From: CAVTAV01 sp963732795 | GTDB taxonomy: Bacteria; Pseudomonadota; Alphaproteobacteria; CAVTAV01 | DNA length: 64,000 nt | Reading direction: 5' to 3' | Assembly: GCA_963732795.1 (NCBI GenBank) | Contig: CAVTAV010000006.1 | Location: 372,001 to 436,000 of the forward strand | Shown: positions 56,325 to 64,000 of the stretch, piece after piece | Numbering within the stretch: position 1 is the first letter of the stretch | Layout of the letters: each line of letters opens with the position of its first letter | Translations under genes and position numbers: made by a program | The notes under the pieces: model-generated | Database searches by the model: none | The model's input: only the letters and a program-made list of their open reading frames with translations | What the model was told of the DNA's origin: nothing

Positions 56325-57504
56325 ATGGCGCGAGTACTGATTTACAGCCATGACAGCTTCGGCCTCGGCCATATCCGGCGGTGCCTCGCGATCGCCGGCG
56401 CGCTGACCGCCGAGTTCGCCGACACGACGGTGCGAGATTCTCTCGGGCTCGCCGCTGATCGGCCGATTCGATCTCCCCGAGCGGGTCGAATGCGTCGGCC
56501 GTGCCGGGCGTGCTGAAGCAGGTGAACGGCGACTATGTCTCCCGCGATTCCGCCGAGCCCCTGGACGAGACGATCCGGGCCCGCGCGACCCTCATCCGGC
56601 AGACCGCCGAAAGTTTCGATCCCGATCTCTTCCTCGTCGACAAGGAGCCGCTCGGGATTCGGGGCGAGGTCGCGGAGACCCTGCATTTCCTGAAAGCGCG
56701 GGGCTGCCGCCTCGTGCTGGGCCTTCGCGACATTCTGGACGAGCCCGAACGTCTCGCCGCGGAATGGCGGCGCAAATCGGCCCTGGCCGCGATCGAGGTT
56801 CTCTATGACGAGATCTGGGTCTTCGGTCTCCCCGCTATCTGGGATCCGCTCGCCGGCCTCCCCCTGAGCGCGCCATGGCGCGCGGCCAAGATGCGGTTCA
56901 CCGGCTATCTCGATGGCGCACATTTCCTCATAACGACGGCGGACAGGCCGCACCTGCTCGTCACGACCGGCGGCGGCGGTGACGGCATCGGGCTGGTCGA
57001 TTGGGTGCTCCGCGCCTATGAGCGGAGCGGCGACACACCTGCCCCCGGCGACAATCCTTTTCGGGTCCCTTCATGCCAGCCTCGGCCCAGGCGGATTTCC
57101 AAGGCCGTGCCGCTCGCCTCGACAAAATTGAGATTCGAGTCTTCTCAGCGAATGCCGAGAGCTTCTTTGCCGACGCCACGGGCGTCGTCGCCATGGGCGG
57201 CTACAACACCTTCGCCGAAATCCTGTCCGCCGATCTTCCGGCGGTGCTGGTGCCGCGCGAGACGCCCCGCCGCGAGCAGCGAATGCGGGCCGAGCGGGCG
57301 CGAGGCCTGGGTCTGGCCCGCACGCTTTACGACGATGGCATTCAGCGCCCCGAGGCCATGGTCGCCTCGATCCGCGCGCTTGCAGATCAGGCGAGACCCT
57401 TGGCCGCCGGCATTCCCGGGCTGCTGCGCGGGCTGCCGGAGACCTGCCGCCTTGCCGCGCCCTGGCTCGAGCCGGAACGCCAAGCCCGGAGGGCACACGC
57501 ATGA
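56325..57504 (+). CDS. glycosyltransferase, MurG-like (GT28-type), about four +1 frameshifts
   Basis: About 390 residues. N-terminal MARVLIYSHDSFGLGHIRRCLAIAGALTAEF is the acceptor domain with the GLGH-R motif of COG4671-like enzymes; DLFLVDKEPLGIRGEVAETL and GLRDILDEPE follow, then HLLVTTGGGGDGIGLVDWVL and VVAMGGYNTFAEILSADLPAVLVPRETPRREQRMRAERA, the sugar-nucleotide site. Frames change between 56440 and 56500 and again near 57055. The last codons overlap the next gene by ATGA. First gene of the glycan locus; GAGG precedes the ATG. Confidence 0.82.
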
Positions 57505-58794
57505 ACGACGATATGCCGGTTCTCACGCCGCCTCCCTACGGATATGTCGCGGTGGTGCTGAAGGGCTATCCCCGGCTCTCGGAGACCTTCATCGCCCGCG
57601 AGCTTCTCGGGCTCGAAAAGCGGGGCGTGGAGCTTCGACCTTTTCTCTTCGCCGTCCCCATGACCCGGCGGTGAACGCCATCCATCGAGCGGATCTCGCG
57701 CCGGTCGCCTATCTGCCGGAATATCTCAAGGACGATCGCGGACCGGGTGCTGCCGGCGCTTGGACGCACGGTCCGGCGCTGGCCGGGCTACCGGGCGGCC
57801 GGGCGGCGTGCTTGCGCGACCTGCGTCGTGAGCCGAATGTCGACGAATACGCCGGTTCGGGCAGGCGCCGGTTCTCGCGGCCGAGCTCGGGCCCCATTGC
57901 CGGCACATCCACGCCCATTTCCTCCATGCGCCCGCCTCGGTCGCGCGCTATGCCGCGCTGATCTGCCGGCTGCCCTGGTCCGTGTCGGCCCATGCCAAGG
58001 ATGTCTGGACCACGCCGGACTGGGACAAGCGCGAGAAGCTCGCCGCCTGCACCTTCGCCGCAGCCTGCACGGCCGAAGCCGAAGCCCATCTCGACGCGCT
58101 CGCGCCCAAGGGCGTCGTCCATCTTCTGCATCACGGGCTTGCCGCCGAGCATGTCGGCCCGCTCCCCGTCCGGCCCGACCGGCGGGGCGACGACGCAAGC
58201 GCGCCCGTGACGATCCTCTCGGTCGGCCGCGCCGTCGCCAAGAAAGGCTATGACGATCTCCTGCAGGCCCTGGCGCAGCTGCCCGCCGCGATCCATTGGC
58301 GCTTCGTCCATATCGGCGGCGGCGAGGAATTGGAGCGGCTCAAATCCGAAACGGCTCGGCTCGGGCTCGCCGACCGTGTCACTTGGCTCGGTCCCAAACC
58401 GCAGGAAGCCGTTACGCCCTATTACGCTTCCGCCGATCTCTTCGTGCTCGCGAGCCGGGTCACCGAGAACGGCGACCGCGACGGCATCCCCAATGTGCTG
58501 ATGGAGGCCCAGGCCTCGGCTCTCGCCTGCATTGCCACGACCGCCGGGGCGATCCCCGAGCTTATCCGCGACGGCGAGACCGGAATCCTGGTGCCGCCGG
58601 GCGATCCCGCCGCACTCGCCGACGCCATGGCCGAGGCGATCGCCGATCCCGCGCGCCGCCGCATGCTCGGCCTCGAAGCCCGCGCGCTGATCCGCAGCCG
58701 GTTCCGCGCCGAGCCGGGCCTCGACACGCTCGCCGATCTCCTGGGCCGCGACCGGTCCCATTCCTCGACCCCCGCCTTTCGAAAGGCCGGCTAG
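57501..58794 (+). CDS. glycosyltransferase family 4 type, several frameshifts
   Basis: About 430 residues. GYVAVVLKGYPRLSETFIARELLGLEKRGVEL is the N-terminal opening of GT4 enzymes in polysaccharide clusters, and APVAYLPEYL and SVSAHAKDVWTTPDWDKREKL continue it in other frames. The intact C-terminal half has VTILSVGRAVAKKGYDDLLQALAQL, WLGPKPQEAVTPYYASADLFVLASRV and the DGIPNVLMEAQASALACIATTAGAIPELI donor-binding EX7E-like block. Breaks lie near 57640 and between 57740 and 57960. ATG at 57501 with GGAGG upstream, overlapping the previous stop. Confidence 0.82.
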
Positions 58795-58796
58795 CG

Positions 58797-59977
58797 ATGC
58801 GGATCGCCTACTACGCGCCGATGAAGACGCTCGACGATCCGACACCGTCCGGCGATCGGCGCATGGCGCAGCTCTTCTTCGATGCCCTCAAATCGGCCGG
58901 CCACGAGCCCTTCATCCCGAGCACGCTGGTCACGTTCGAGCCGGCCGGAAACCGCCGCGTCCAGACCGATCTCGCGCGCCAGGGCGCGGCCATCGCCAAG
59001 CATCTAATCGCGGGATACCGCCGCGGCGACATTCCCCGGCCCGATCTGTGGTTCACCTATCACCTCTATCACAAGGCGCCGGACTGGATCGGCCCCGTGG
59101 TCGCCGAGGCGTTGCACATTCCCTATGTCGTCGCCGAGGCCTCGCTCGCCGCCAAGCGCAAGGACGGGCCCTGGGCGATCGGCTATGACGGCGCGCTTAG
59201 GGCCGCCCGCGCCGCCGACCTGATCCTCGCGATCACCGGCAATGACGAGGACGGGTCTCAAATCCGTGCTCGGGCCGGACGCCCCGGTGCATCGCTTCAC
59301 GCCCTTCATCGAGCGCCATCGCCCGGCGGGCAATCGGTCGAGAAGCGCGGCCAAGGTGTCGCTCGCGCGGATCTATCCGGGGCTCAATCCGGCCATGCCG
59401 TGGCTGCTGACGGTGGCGATGATGCGCGAGGGGACCAAGGAAGCCTGCTATTCGGCTCTCGGCCGGTCCTTGAAGTCGTTGTTCGACAATCACCCGGATC
59501 GGCTCTGGCAGTTCATCGCCTGCGGCGACGGACCGGCGCGGGGCGATATCGAGGCGTCATATTGGGATCTGCCCGGCGGGCGGATCGCGCTTTTGGGCGA
59601 GGCCGACCGGGCGCTTCTCGATCTCTGCTATCAGGCGGCCGACGTCTATGTCTGGCCGGGATACGGCGAGGCCTATGGCGTGGCCTATCTCGAAGCGGCC
59701 GCCGCGGGCTTGCCCACCGTCGCCTGCGCTCATCCCGGCGTCCGGGAGGTCGTGCGCGACCGCGAGACCGGATTGCTGGTGCCGCCCGGCGAGATCGACG
59801 CCTATGCCGACGCCGTCGCCACGCTGTTGGGCGACCAGACCTTCCGCATCACCATGGGGGCCCGCGCGCACGAGTTCGGCCGTCGCGCTCCACGGCTTCG
59901 ACACCGCGGTCGAGACGCTCCGGGCCATTCTGCCGGCGGACAAGCCCGTGCCCGCGCTCCGGACAGCCGCGTCATGA
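58797..59977 (+). CDS. glycosyltransferase family 4 type, two +1 frameshifts
   Basis: About 393 residues. N-terminus MRIAYYAPMKTLDDPTPSGDRRMAQLFFDALKSAGHEPFI (donor/acceptor Rossmann fold), middle PDLWFTYHLYHKAPDWIGP, C-terminal half with GDGPARGDIEASY, VYVWPGYGEAYGVAYLEAAAAGLPTVACAHPGVREVV and GLLVPPGEIDAYADAVATLL. Extra bases near 59260 and 59880 separate the parts; the end (AVALHGFDTAVETLRAIL) runs to TGA at 59977. Starts two bases after the previous stop and overlaps the next ATG by ATGA. Confidence 0.84.
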
Positions 59978-61061
59978 GCCGGGCGGTCTCGGTCCTCTTC
60001 TATGTCCAGCATCTTTTGGGATGCGGCCATGCGAAGCGCGCCGCGACCCTCGCCCGGCATCTCGTCGGACACGGCATGGACGTGACCGTGGTCACCGGCG
60101 GCGTGCCCGTGCCGGGAATCGATTTCGGCGACGCCCGGCTCGTCCAGCTCCCGCCGCTCCGCGCCGCCGATACGAATTTCTCCGCTCTCGTCGACCAAAG
60201 CGGCGCGCCCGCCTCGGATCTCATCCTCGACGCCCGCCGTGCACGGCTTCTCGGCACCTTCCGCGCCGCCGCGCCGGACGTCGTGCTGACGGAGCATTTC
60301 CCGTTCGGCCGCCGCCGGCTCCGGGGCGAGATCTGGCGCTCCTCGACGAAGCCTGCGCCCGCCGCCCCAGACCCTGGATCATGGCGTCGGTGCGCGATCT
60401 CGTCGTCCCACCCCGCGATATCGATCAATGCCTCGACTGGATCGCCCGCTATTTCGATACCGTCCTGGTCCATGGCGATCCGTCGCTCATTCCCTTCAAG
60501 GCGAGCTTTCCCGCCGCCGCGCGCATCGCCGGCAAAATCCACTACACCGGCTATGTCGCCGAGGCGGCCGAGCCGAGGGACCGTAATGAGATCCTCGTCT
60601 CATCGGGTGGCGGCACCGAGGCCGAGAGCCTGATCGAAACCGCCCGCGCCGCCCGGCTGCTTTCCAAAGCCGGTGACGCCCCCTGGCGGATTCTGGGCGG
60701 TCTCGGCGAGACGTTCCGTAACGACATGCCGTCGCTGCTGGCGGGCTGCCGGCTGTCGATCAGCCGGGCGGGATACAACACGCTTCTTGAAGCCGTCGCC
60801 GCGGGGACACGCGCCGTCGTGGTCCCGTTCGAGACCGAGCGCGAGACCGAGCAGGCGCTGCGCGCCGTGCGATTTGCCGAGGTCGGGTTGTGTGCCGTCG
60901 TCCGGCAGAGCGAGCTCACCCCCGCGCGGCTTGCCGAGGCCATCGATTCGGCCCTGACCATGCCGCCACCCGATCGTCACGCCATCGATCTGGACGGCGG
61001 CAACGCGACCGCTCGATTCATCGCCGACTGGGCCGGCGCACCGGCGGCGCTGAGGGCGTGA
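59974..61061 (+). CDS. glycosyltransferase of COG4671 type, two +1 frameshifts
   Basis: About 362 residues. SVLFYVQHLLGCGHAKRAATLARHLVGHGMDVTVVTGG is the classic opening of this GT28-like family, followed by VVLTEHFPFGRRRLRGEI. After two extra bases near 60335 it continues ALLDEACARRPRPWIMASVRDLV, then EILVSSGGGTEAESLIETARAA and CRLSISRAGYNTLLEAVAAGTRAVVVPFETERETEQALRA. It is a paralogue of the first GT in the locus. It overlaps neighbours at both ends (ATGA, TGATG), so the locus is a tight operon. Confidence 0.84.
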
Positions 61062-61873
61062 TGGCGGCGGCATGGAACAAGCTCGACACGGCGCTCAAGG
61101 CCGCGCGCCAGGCGGGACGGCCGGCGCGGTTGTGGTGGCGCGACGACGATGCCGAGATGGTCTCTTCGGCGCTCGAGAGACTCGCGGACCGGGCGGAGCG
61201 CCATCGGATACCGCTCTCGCTCGCCGTCATTCCGGCCGGCGCCTCTAAGGATCTGCGCGAGCTTTTCGCGCGCGGCGGCGATTGGGCGGCCCTGGTTCAC
61301 GGCTTTGCCCATAAGAATTACGCGCCCCCGGGCGAAAAGCGCGCCGAGTTCGGACATCATCGCGCCGTCTCCCGCATGCGGGACGAGCTTTGCATGGGGC
61401 TCGACCGCCTCGGCGCGCTGCTGCCCGGCCATGCCCGAGCCGTCCTGGTGCCGCCCTGGAACCGGATCGCGCCGGAGCTTCTGCCCGTCCTGCCGGAGAT
61501 CGGTTTCGAGGCGCTCTCGACCTTCGGCGACGTGCCTCGCCGGCCGGCGATCCCGACCCTCAACTGCCATCTCGACATCATCAATTGGCGCAGCCGCCGC
61601 TTCGCCGGCGCCGTCTCGCTGATCGACAAGCTGGTCTCGCTCCTTGAGCTTCAGCGCCAAACCGGCGCGCCCGACCCGATCGGGCTCCTCACCCATCACC
61701 GCCAGCACGACCGCGCCGCCGAGCTCTTTCTCGACAAGCTCGCGGCACGGCTTGCGGCGCACGGCGCGCGCTGGCTCAGTCTCGAGGAAGCGTTGACGCC
61801 GTCTCGGAGCCCGGCGCGATTCGAAGCCAGAGGCTCGACTCATGGGCGCCTTCGGGCATCGGCAACCGCCTGA
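61061..61873 (+). CDS. polysaccharide deacetylase-family protein
   Basis: A 270-residue NodB-homology-like protein. LWWRDDDAEM carries the metal-binding Asp pair, HRIPLSLAVIPAGA and WAALVHGFAHKNYAP the His motif, and AVLVPPWNRIAPELLPVLPEIGFEALSTFG the catalytic-base region. It probably removes acyl groups from glycan made by the upstream transferases. No signal peptide, so it would act in the cytoplasm. ATG overlaps the previous stop by one base (TGATG). Its last 98 bases overlap the convergent methyltransferase gene. Confidence 0.85.
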   Translation: MAAAWNKLDTALKAARQAGRPARLWWRDDDAEMVSSALERLADRAERHRIPLSLAVIPAGASKDLRELFARGGDWAALVHGFAHKNYAPPGEKRAEFGHHRAVSRMRDELCMGLDRLGALLPGHARAVLVPPWNRIAPELLPVLPEIGFEALSTFGDVPRRPAIPTLNCHLDIINWRSRRFAGAVSLIDKLVSLLELQRQTGAPDPIGLLTHHRQHDRAAELFLDKLAARLAAHGARWLSLEEALTPSRSPARFEARGSTHGRLRASATA

Positions 61874-62522
61874 TCACGCTGGACGTCAGAATTTCGCTCA
61901 TCCAGCGCGACACGTAATGGCTTGAAAACACGCATTCGAACCGTCCCGACGCGAGCAGGGGCCCGAGCGCCTGCTGCTCGGAATAGCCCCGCCAGCCCCA
62001 GTCCGGCGGATAGGAATCGGGCAGAAAGATATCGTGGAAATGGACGAGGGTGCCGGCGGAAAGCCGCGGCAGGATCTCGTCCAGAACGAACGCCACGTCG
62101 CTCCCCGGCGCGTGACGGTGGCTCGAATCGATCACCAGCATGTCGCCCGATTCGAGCGCGCTGAATCGATCGACAGGCACCTCCTGGACCCTGACCTTCA
62201 AATGCTCGACCGGCAGCACGTCGGGGGATCGCTTCGGGGCCGGATCGATGGTCGTGATGGCGGTCTCCAGCCCTTCGTCGGATGCTCCCCGGACGAGGAA
62301 GCGGGTCGAATGTCCCGCGCCGACCTCGATGATCCGCTTAGGTTTCAGCGCACGCACCAGCACATAGGCAAGCGCCCCGTCGAGCCGAGGAAACCAGTCC
62401 TGGTTCCAGCGCGGCGCGGGCGGCGGGGCATGGCCGATCTTGAGGAGATCCGCGCGGTAATGCTCGACGATCTCCATCACGTGGCGGAACGACGGCCGGT
62501 GCTTCTCGAAGAACTCGATCAC
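61776..62522 (-). CDS. class I SAM-dependent methyltransferase
   Basis: A 248-residue soluble protein. RIIEVGAGHSTRFLVRGA is the SAM motif, followed by ITTIDPAPKR, DMLVIDSSHRHAPGSDVAFVLDEILPRLSAGTLVHFHDIFLPDSYP and a C-terminal ESSLWLRI strand. The family often methylates sugars or small acids near surface-glycan loci. GTG start at 62522 overlaps the preceding stop (GTGA). Its 3' end overlaps the deacetylase gene on the other strand. Confidence 0.83.
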   Translation of the reverse strand: MIEFFEKHRPSFRHVMEIVEHYRADLLKIGHAPPPAPRWNQDWFPRLDGALAYVLVRALKPKRIIEVGAGHSTRFLVRGASDEGLETAITTIDPAPKRSPDVLPVEHLKVRVQEVPVDRFSALESGDMLVIDSSHRHAPGSDVAFVLDEILPRLSAGTLVHFHDIFLPDSYPPDWGWRGYSEQQALGPLLASGRFECVFSSHYVSRWMSEILTSSVIRRLPMPEGAHESSLWLRIAPGSETASTLPRD

Positions 62523-63355
62523 AGGGTCAGCACCATCCCGTCACGGGCGACGACCGAGCCGGGCCGCGCGTCGGCAACCGCGCGGGCGACCGCATCCATC
62601 GCCGCGTCGTCCGCCTCGGGGTCGTGATGAAAGACGACGAAGGTCGCGACGCCCGCAGCCTCCGCCAGCCGCACGCCCTCCTGCCAGGTCGAATGGCCCC
62701 AGCCCACCTTGGGCGCGAAGCGTTCGTCGGAGAAAGTGCTGTCATAGATGAAGAGATCGGCGCCGGAGATCAGATCGAGGATCGTGCGATCAAGCTTGCC
62801 GGGCACATGCTCGGTATCGGTGACATAGGCGATCGACCGGCCTTCGAAATCGACCCGGTAGCCCGTTGCCCGGTCGGGATGGCGCAGCGGTGCGGTTCTA
62901 AGCGCGACGCCGGGCGTCGGCTCCAGGGTTTCGCCCGCACCGAAGATCCGGATATCGAACCCGACCCGCATATCCTTCAAGCGCAGCGGAAAGATCGGCG
63001 GCCCCATCAGGGTTTCGAGCACGCGCTGCACCGCCTCCTCATTCGCCAAATGCCCGGCCCAGAGCCGGCACACACTGCCGCGCGGCCGGTGCATGGCGAA
63101 ATAGGACAACCCGCAAACATGGTCGAGATGGGTGTGGGTGAGGAAGAGATCGAAATCCTCGGGCGTACCGTCATGGGGATTCGCCCGCGCGAAGGCCTGC
63201 AACCCGGTCCCCGCATCGAACAGCAGGCGCGCCTCGCCGCATTTCACTTCAAGACATGAGGTATTGCCGCCATAGATCACGGTGTCGCGGCCGGAAACGG
63301 GCGTCGAGCCGCGGGTGCCCCAGAACGTGACCGAAAAGGCCCGCGCGTCGCTCAC
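62519..63355 (-). CDS. MBL-fold metallo-hydrolase
   Basis: A 278-residue beta-lactamase-fold hydrolase. FLTHTHLDHVCGLSYF is the HxHxDH metal motif; GGNTSCLEVKCGEARLLFDAGTGLQAF, RTAPLRHPDRATGYRVDFEGRSIAYVTDTEH and FVVFHHDPEADDAAMD supply further ligands. This is the group seen beside response regulators and adenylate-cyclase-type signalling in alphaproteobacteria; a phosphodiesterase role is possible. GTG at 63355 overlaps the regulator gene's stop (GTGA). Confidence 0.88.
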   Translation of the reverse strand: MSDARAFSVTFWGTRGSTPVSGRDTVIYGGNTSCLEVKCGEARLLFDAGTGLQAFARANPHDGTPEDFDLFLTHTHLDHVCGLSYFAMHRPRGSVCRLWAGHLANEEAVQRVLETLMGPPIFPLRLKDMRVGFDIRIFGAGETLEPTPGVALRTAPLRHPDRATGYRVDFEGRSIAYVTDTEHVPGKLDRTILDLISGADLFIYDSTFSDERFAPKVGWGHSTWQEGVRLAEAAGVATFVVFHHDPEADDAAMDAVARAVADARPGSVVARDGMVLTL

Positions 63356-64000
63356 GGCAGGAGGCGGTAGCCGCCCTTGTCGGTCACCAACAGGCTCGCC
63401 CTGGCCGGGTCCTTTTCGATCTTCTGACGCAGCCGGTAGATATGGGTTTCGAGCGTATGGGTGGTGACCGCCGAGTTATAACCCCAGACCTCGTTCAGCA
63501 GCACGTCGCGGCTGACCGGGTCCTTGCCGGCGCGATAGAGATAGCGAAGGATCGCGGTCTCCTTCTCGGTCAGGCGGATCTTGGCGTCGGAATCCGAATC
63601 GACCAGCAGCTTGAGGCCGGGCTGGAAGGTGTAGCGCCCGACCGTGAAGACGGCGTCCTCGCTCTGCTCGTGCTGGCGGAGCTGGGCCCGGATGCGCGCC
63701 AAGAGCACGTTGAAGCGGAACGGCTTGGCGACATAATCGTTGGCGCCGGCCTCCAGCCCCAGGATCTCGTCGGAATCGGAATCGGACGCCGTCAGCATGA
63801 TCACCGGCATCGCCGCGCCCTGACGGCGCATCTGGCGGCAGACCTCGCGGCCGTCCGTGTCCGGGAGGCCGACATCGAGAATCACGATGTCGATATGGCC
63901 TTGCCTGACCGCGGCCAGCGCCTCCTGGCCCGTGCCGACGACACTCGCCGCGAACTCGTCGTGGAGCACCAGCTGGTCGGCCAGCGTCTGGGTGAGCGTC
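63352..64000 (-). CDS. OmpR-family response regulator (start lies outside the window)
   Basis: At least 216 residues visible. Receiver domain: IDIVILDVGLPDTDGREVC (phospho-Asp), PVIMLTASDSD and NDYVAKPFRFNVLLARI (conserved Lys). Winged-helix output: LTEKETAILRYLYRAGKDPVSRDVLLNEVWGYNSAVTTHTLETHIYRLRQKIE. The frame continues open to base 64000 (QTLADQLVLHDEF), so the apparent start at 63969 is not real. The gene is first in a GTGA-coupled operon with the MBL hydrolase and the methyltransferase. The sensor kinase is not in the window. Confidence 0.92.
   Translation of the reverse strand, partial: TLTQTLADQLVLHDEFAASVVGTGQEALAAVRQGHIDIVILDVGLPDTDGREVCRQMRRQGAAMPVIMLTASDSDSDEILGLEAGANDYVAKPFRFNVLLARIRAQLRQHEQSEDAVFTVGRYTFQPGLKLLVDSDSDAKIRLTEKETAILRYLYRAGKDPVSRDVLLNEVWGYNSAVTTHTLETHIYRLRQKIEKDPARASLLVTDKGGYRLLP

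Noticed and set aside
53621..58794. pseudogene decay of the ABC/glycosyltransferase locus
   Set aside because: True decay would give mixed insertions, deletions, stops and substitutions. Here protein blocks stay conserved and nearly all breaks are single extra bases.

Overview
This window comes from a GC-rich alphaproteobacterial chromosome. The evidence is a 180-kDa-class NAD-glutamate dehydrogenase, the chromosomal run glnK-amtB / aminotransferase / ftsK / lolA / xth, CtrA-like TTAA-N7-TTAA motifs, and GTCAT-type palindromic repeats between genes. The neighbourhood looks most like Rhodospirillales and relatives; that placement is inferred from gene order and cannot be proved here. I see no prophage, insertion sequence, CRISPR array or rRNA. 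The only tRNA is tRNA-Gly(GCC).

Layout. 0-4.4 kb: an SGNH/GDSL hydrolase and a pabB-pabA-pabC operon (p-aminobenzoate, folate supply). 4.4-9.9 kb: a TfdA-like dioxygenase, an ABC-F ATPase, a UMF1-type MFS transporter and a two-gene cassette ending in a retropepsin-like protease. 9.9-17.4 kb: NAD-glutamate dehydrogenase, a PAS_5 protein and a secreted Pro-rich protein. 17.4-26.5 kb: flavin reductase, two tandem secreted beta-propeller paralogues, FadE, a PAS-GGDEF diguanylate cyclase, a DUF6152 pair and an aldo/keto reductase. 26.5-36.6 kb: a double M16 peptidase, DUF427, metallophosphoesterase, a CarS-like integral membrane protein, two oxygenase-like enzymes (PhyH and CmcJ/NvfI), an O-methyltransferase with a TetR regulator, a PPOX flavoprotein and a second aldo/keto reductase. 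36.6-44.8 kb: tRNA-Gly, a ProX-type deacylase, a thioredoxin-TPR protein, a LON-substrate-domain protein, Trm112, DUF971, SDR, an ECF sigma/DUF6768 pair, gamma-glutamyltransferase and a UbiH-type hydroxylase. 44.8-53.2 kb: the nitrogen-sensing glnK-amtB operon behind a sigma-54-like promoter, then aminotransferase, ftsK, lolA, a strongly predicted small RNA, a conserved hypothetical gene and xth. 53.1-64 kb: a cNMP-binding protein with a highly divergent ABC transporter, then a divergent locus of four glycosyltransferases and a polysaccharide deacetylase. It is met from the other side by an overlapping methyltransferase / MBL hydrolase / response-regulator operon that runs off the window.

The main caution is sequence quality. 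About 18 genes, including ones expected to be essential such as ftsK, are split by single-base indels. Almost all are +1 (one extra base). They are absent from about 20.2 to 42.4 kb and densest at 53.6-60.5 kb. The protein on both sides of each break stays well conserved, so I annotate whole genes across the breaks and treat them as probable consensus errors rather than pseudogenes.

The most novel items are the structured small RNA at 51.48-51.63 kb, with three C-rich (anti-Shine-Dalgarno) single-stranded segments, and the 53-61 kb glycan locus beside an ABC transporter whose Walker A and Walker B motifs both appear degenerate.
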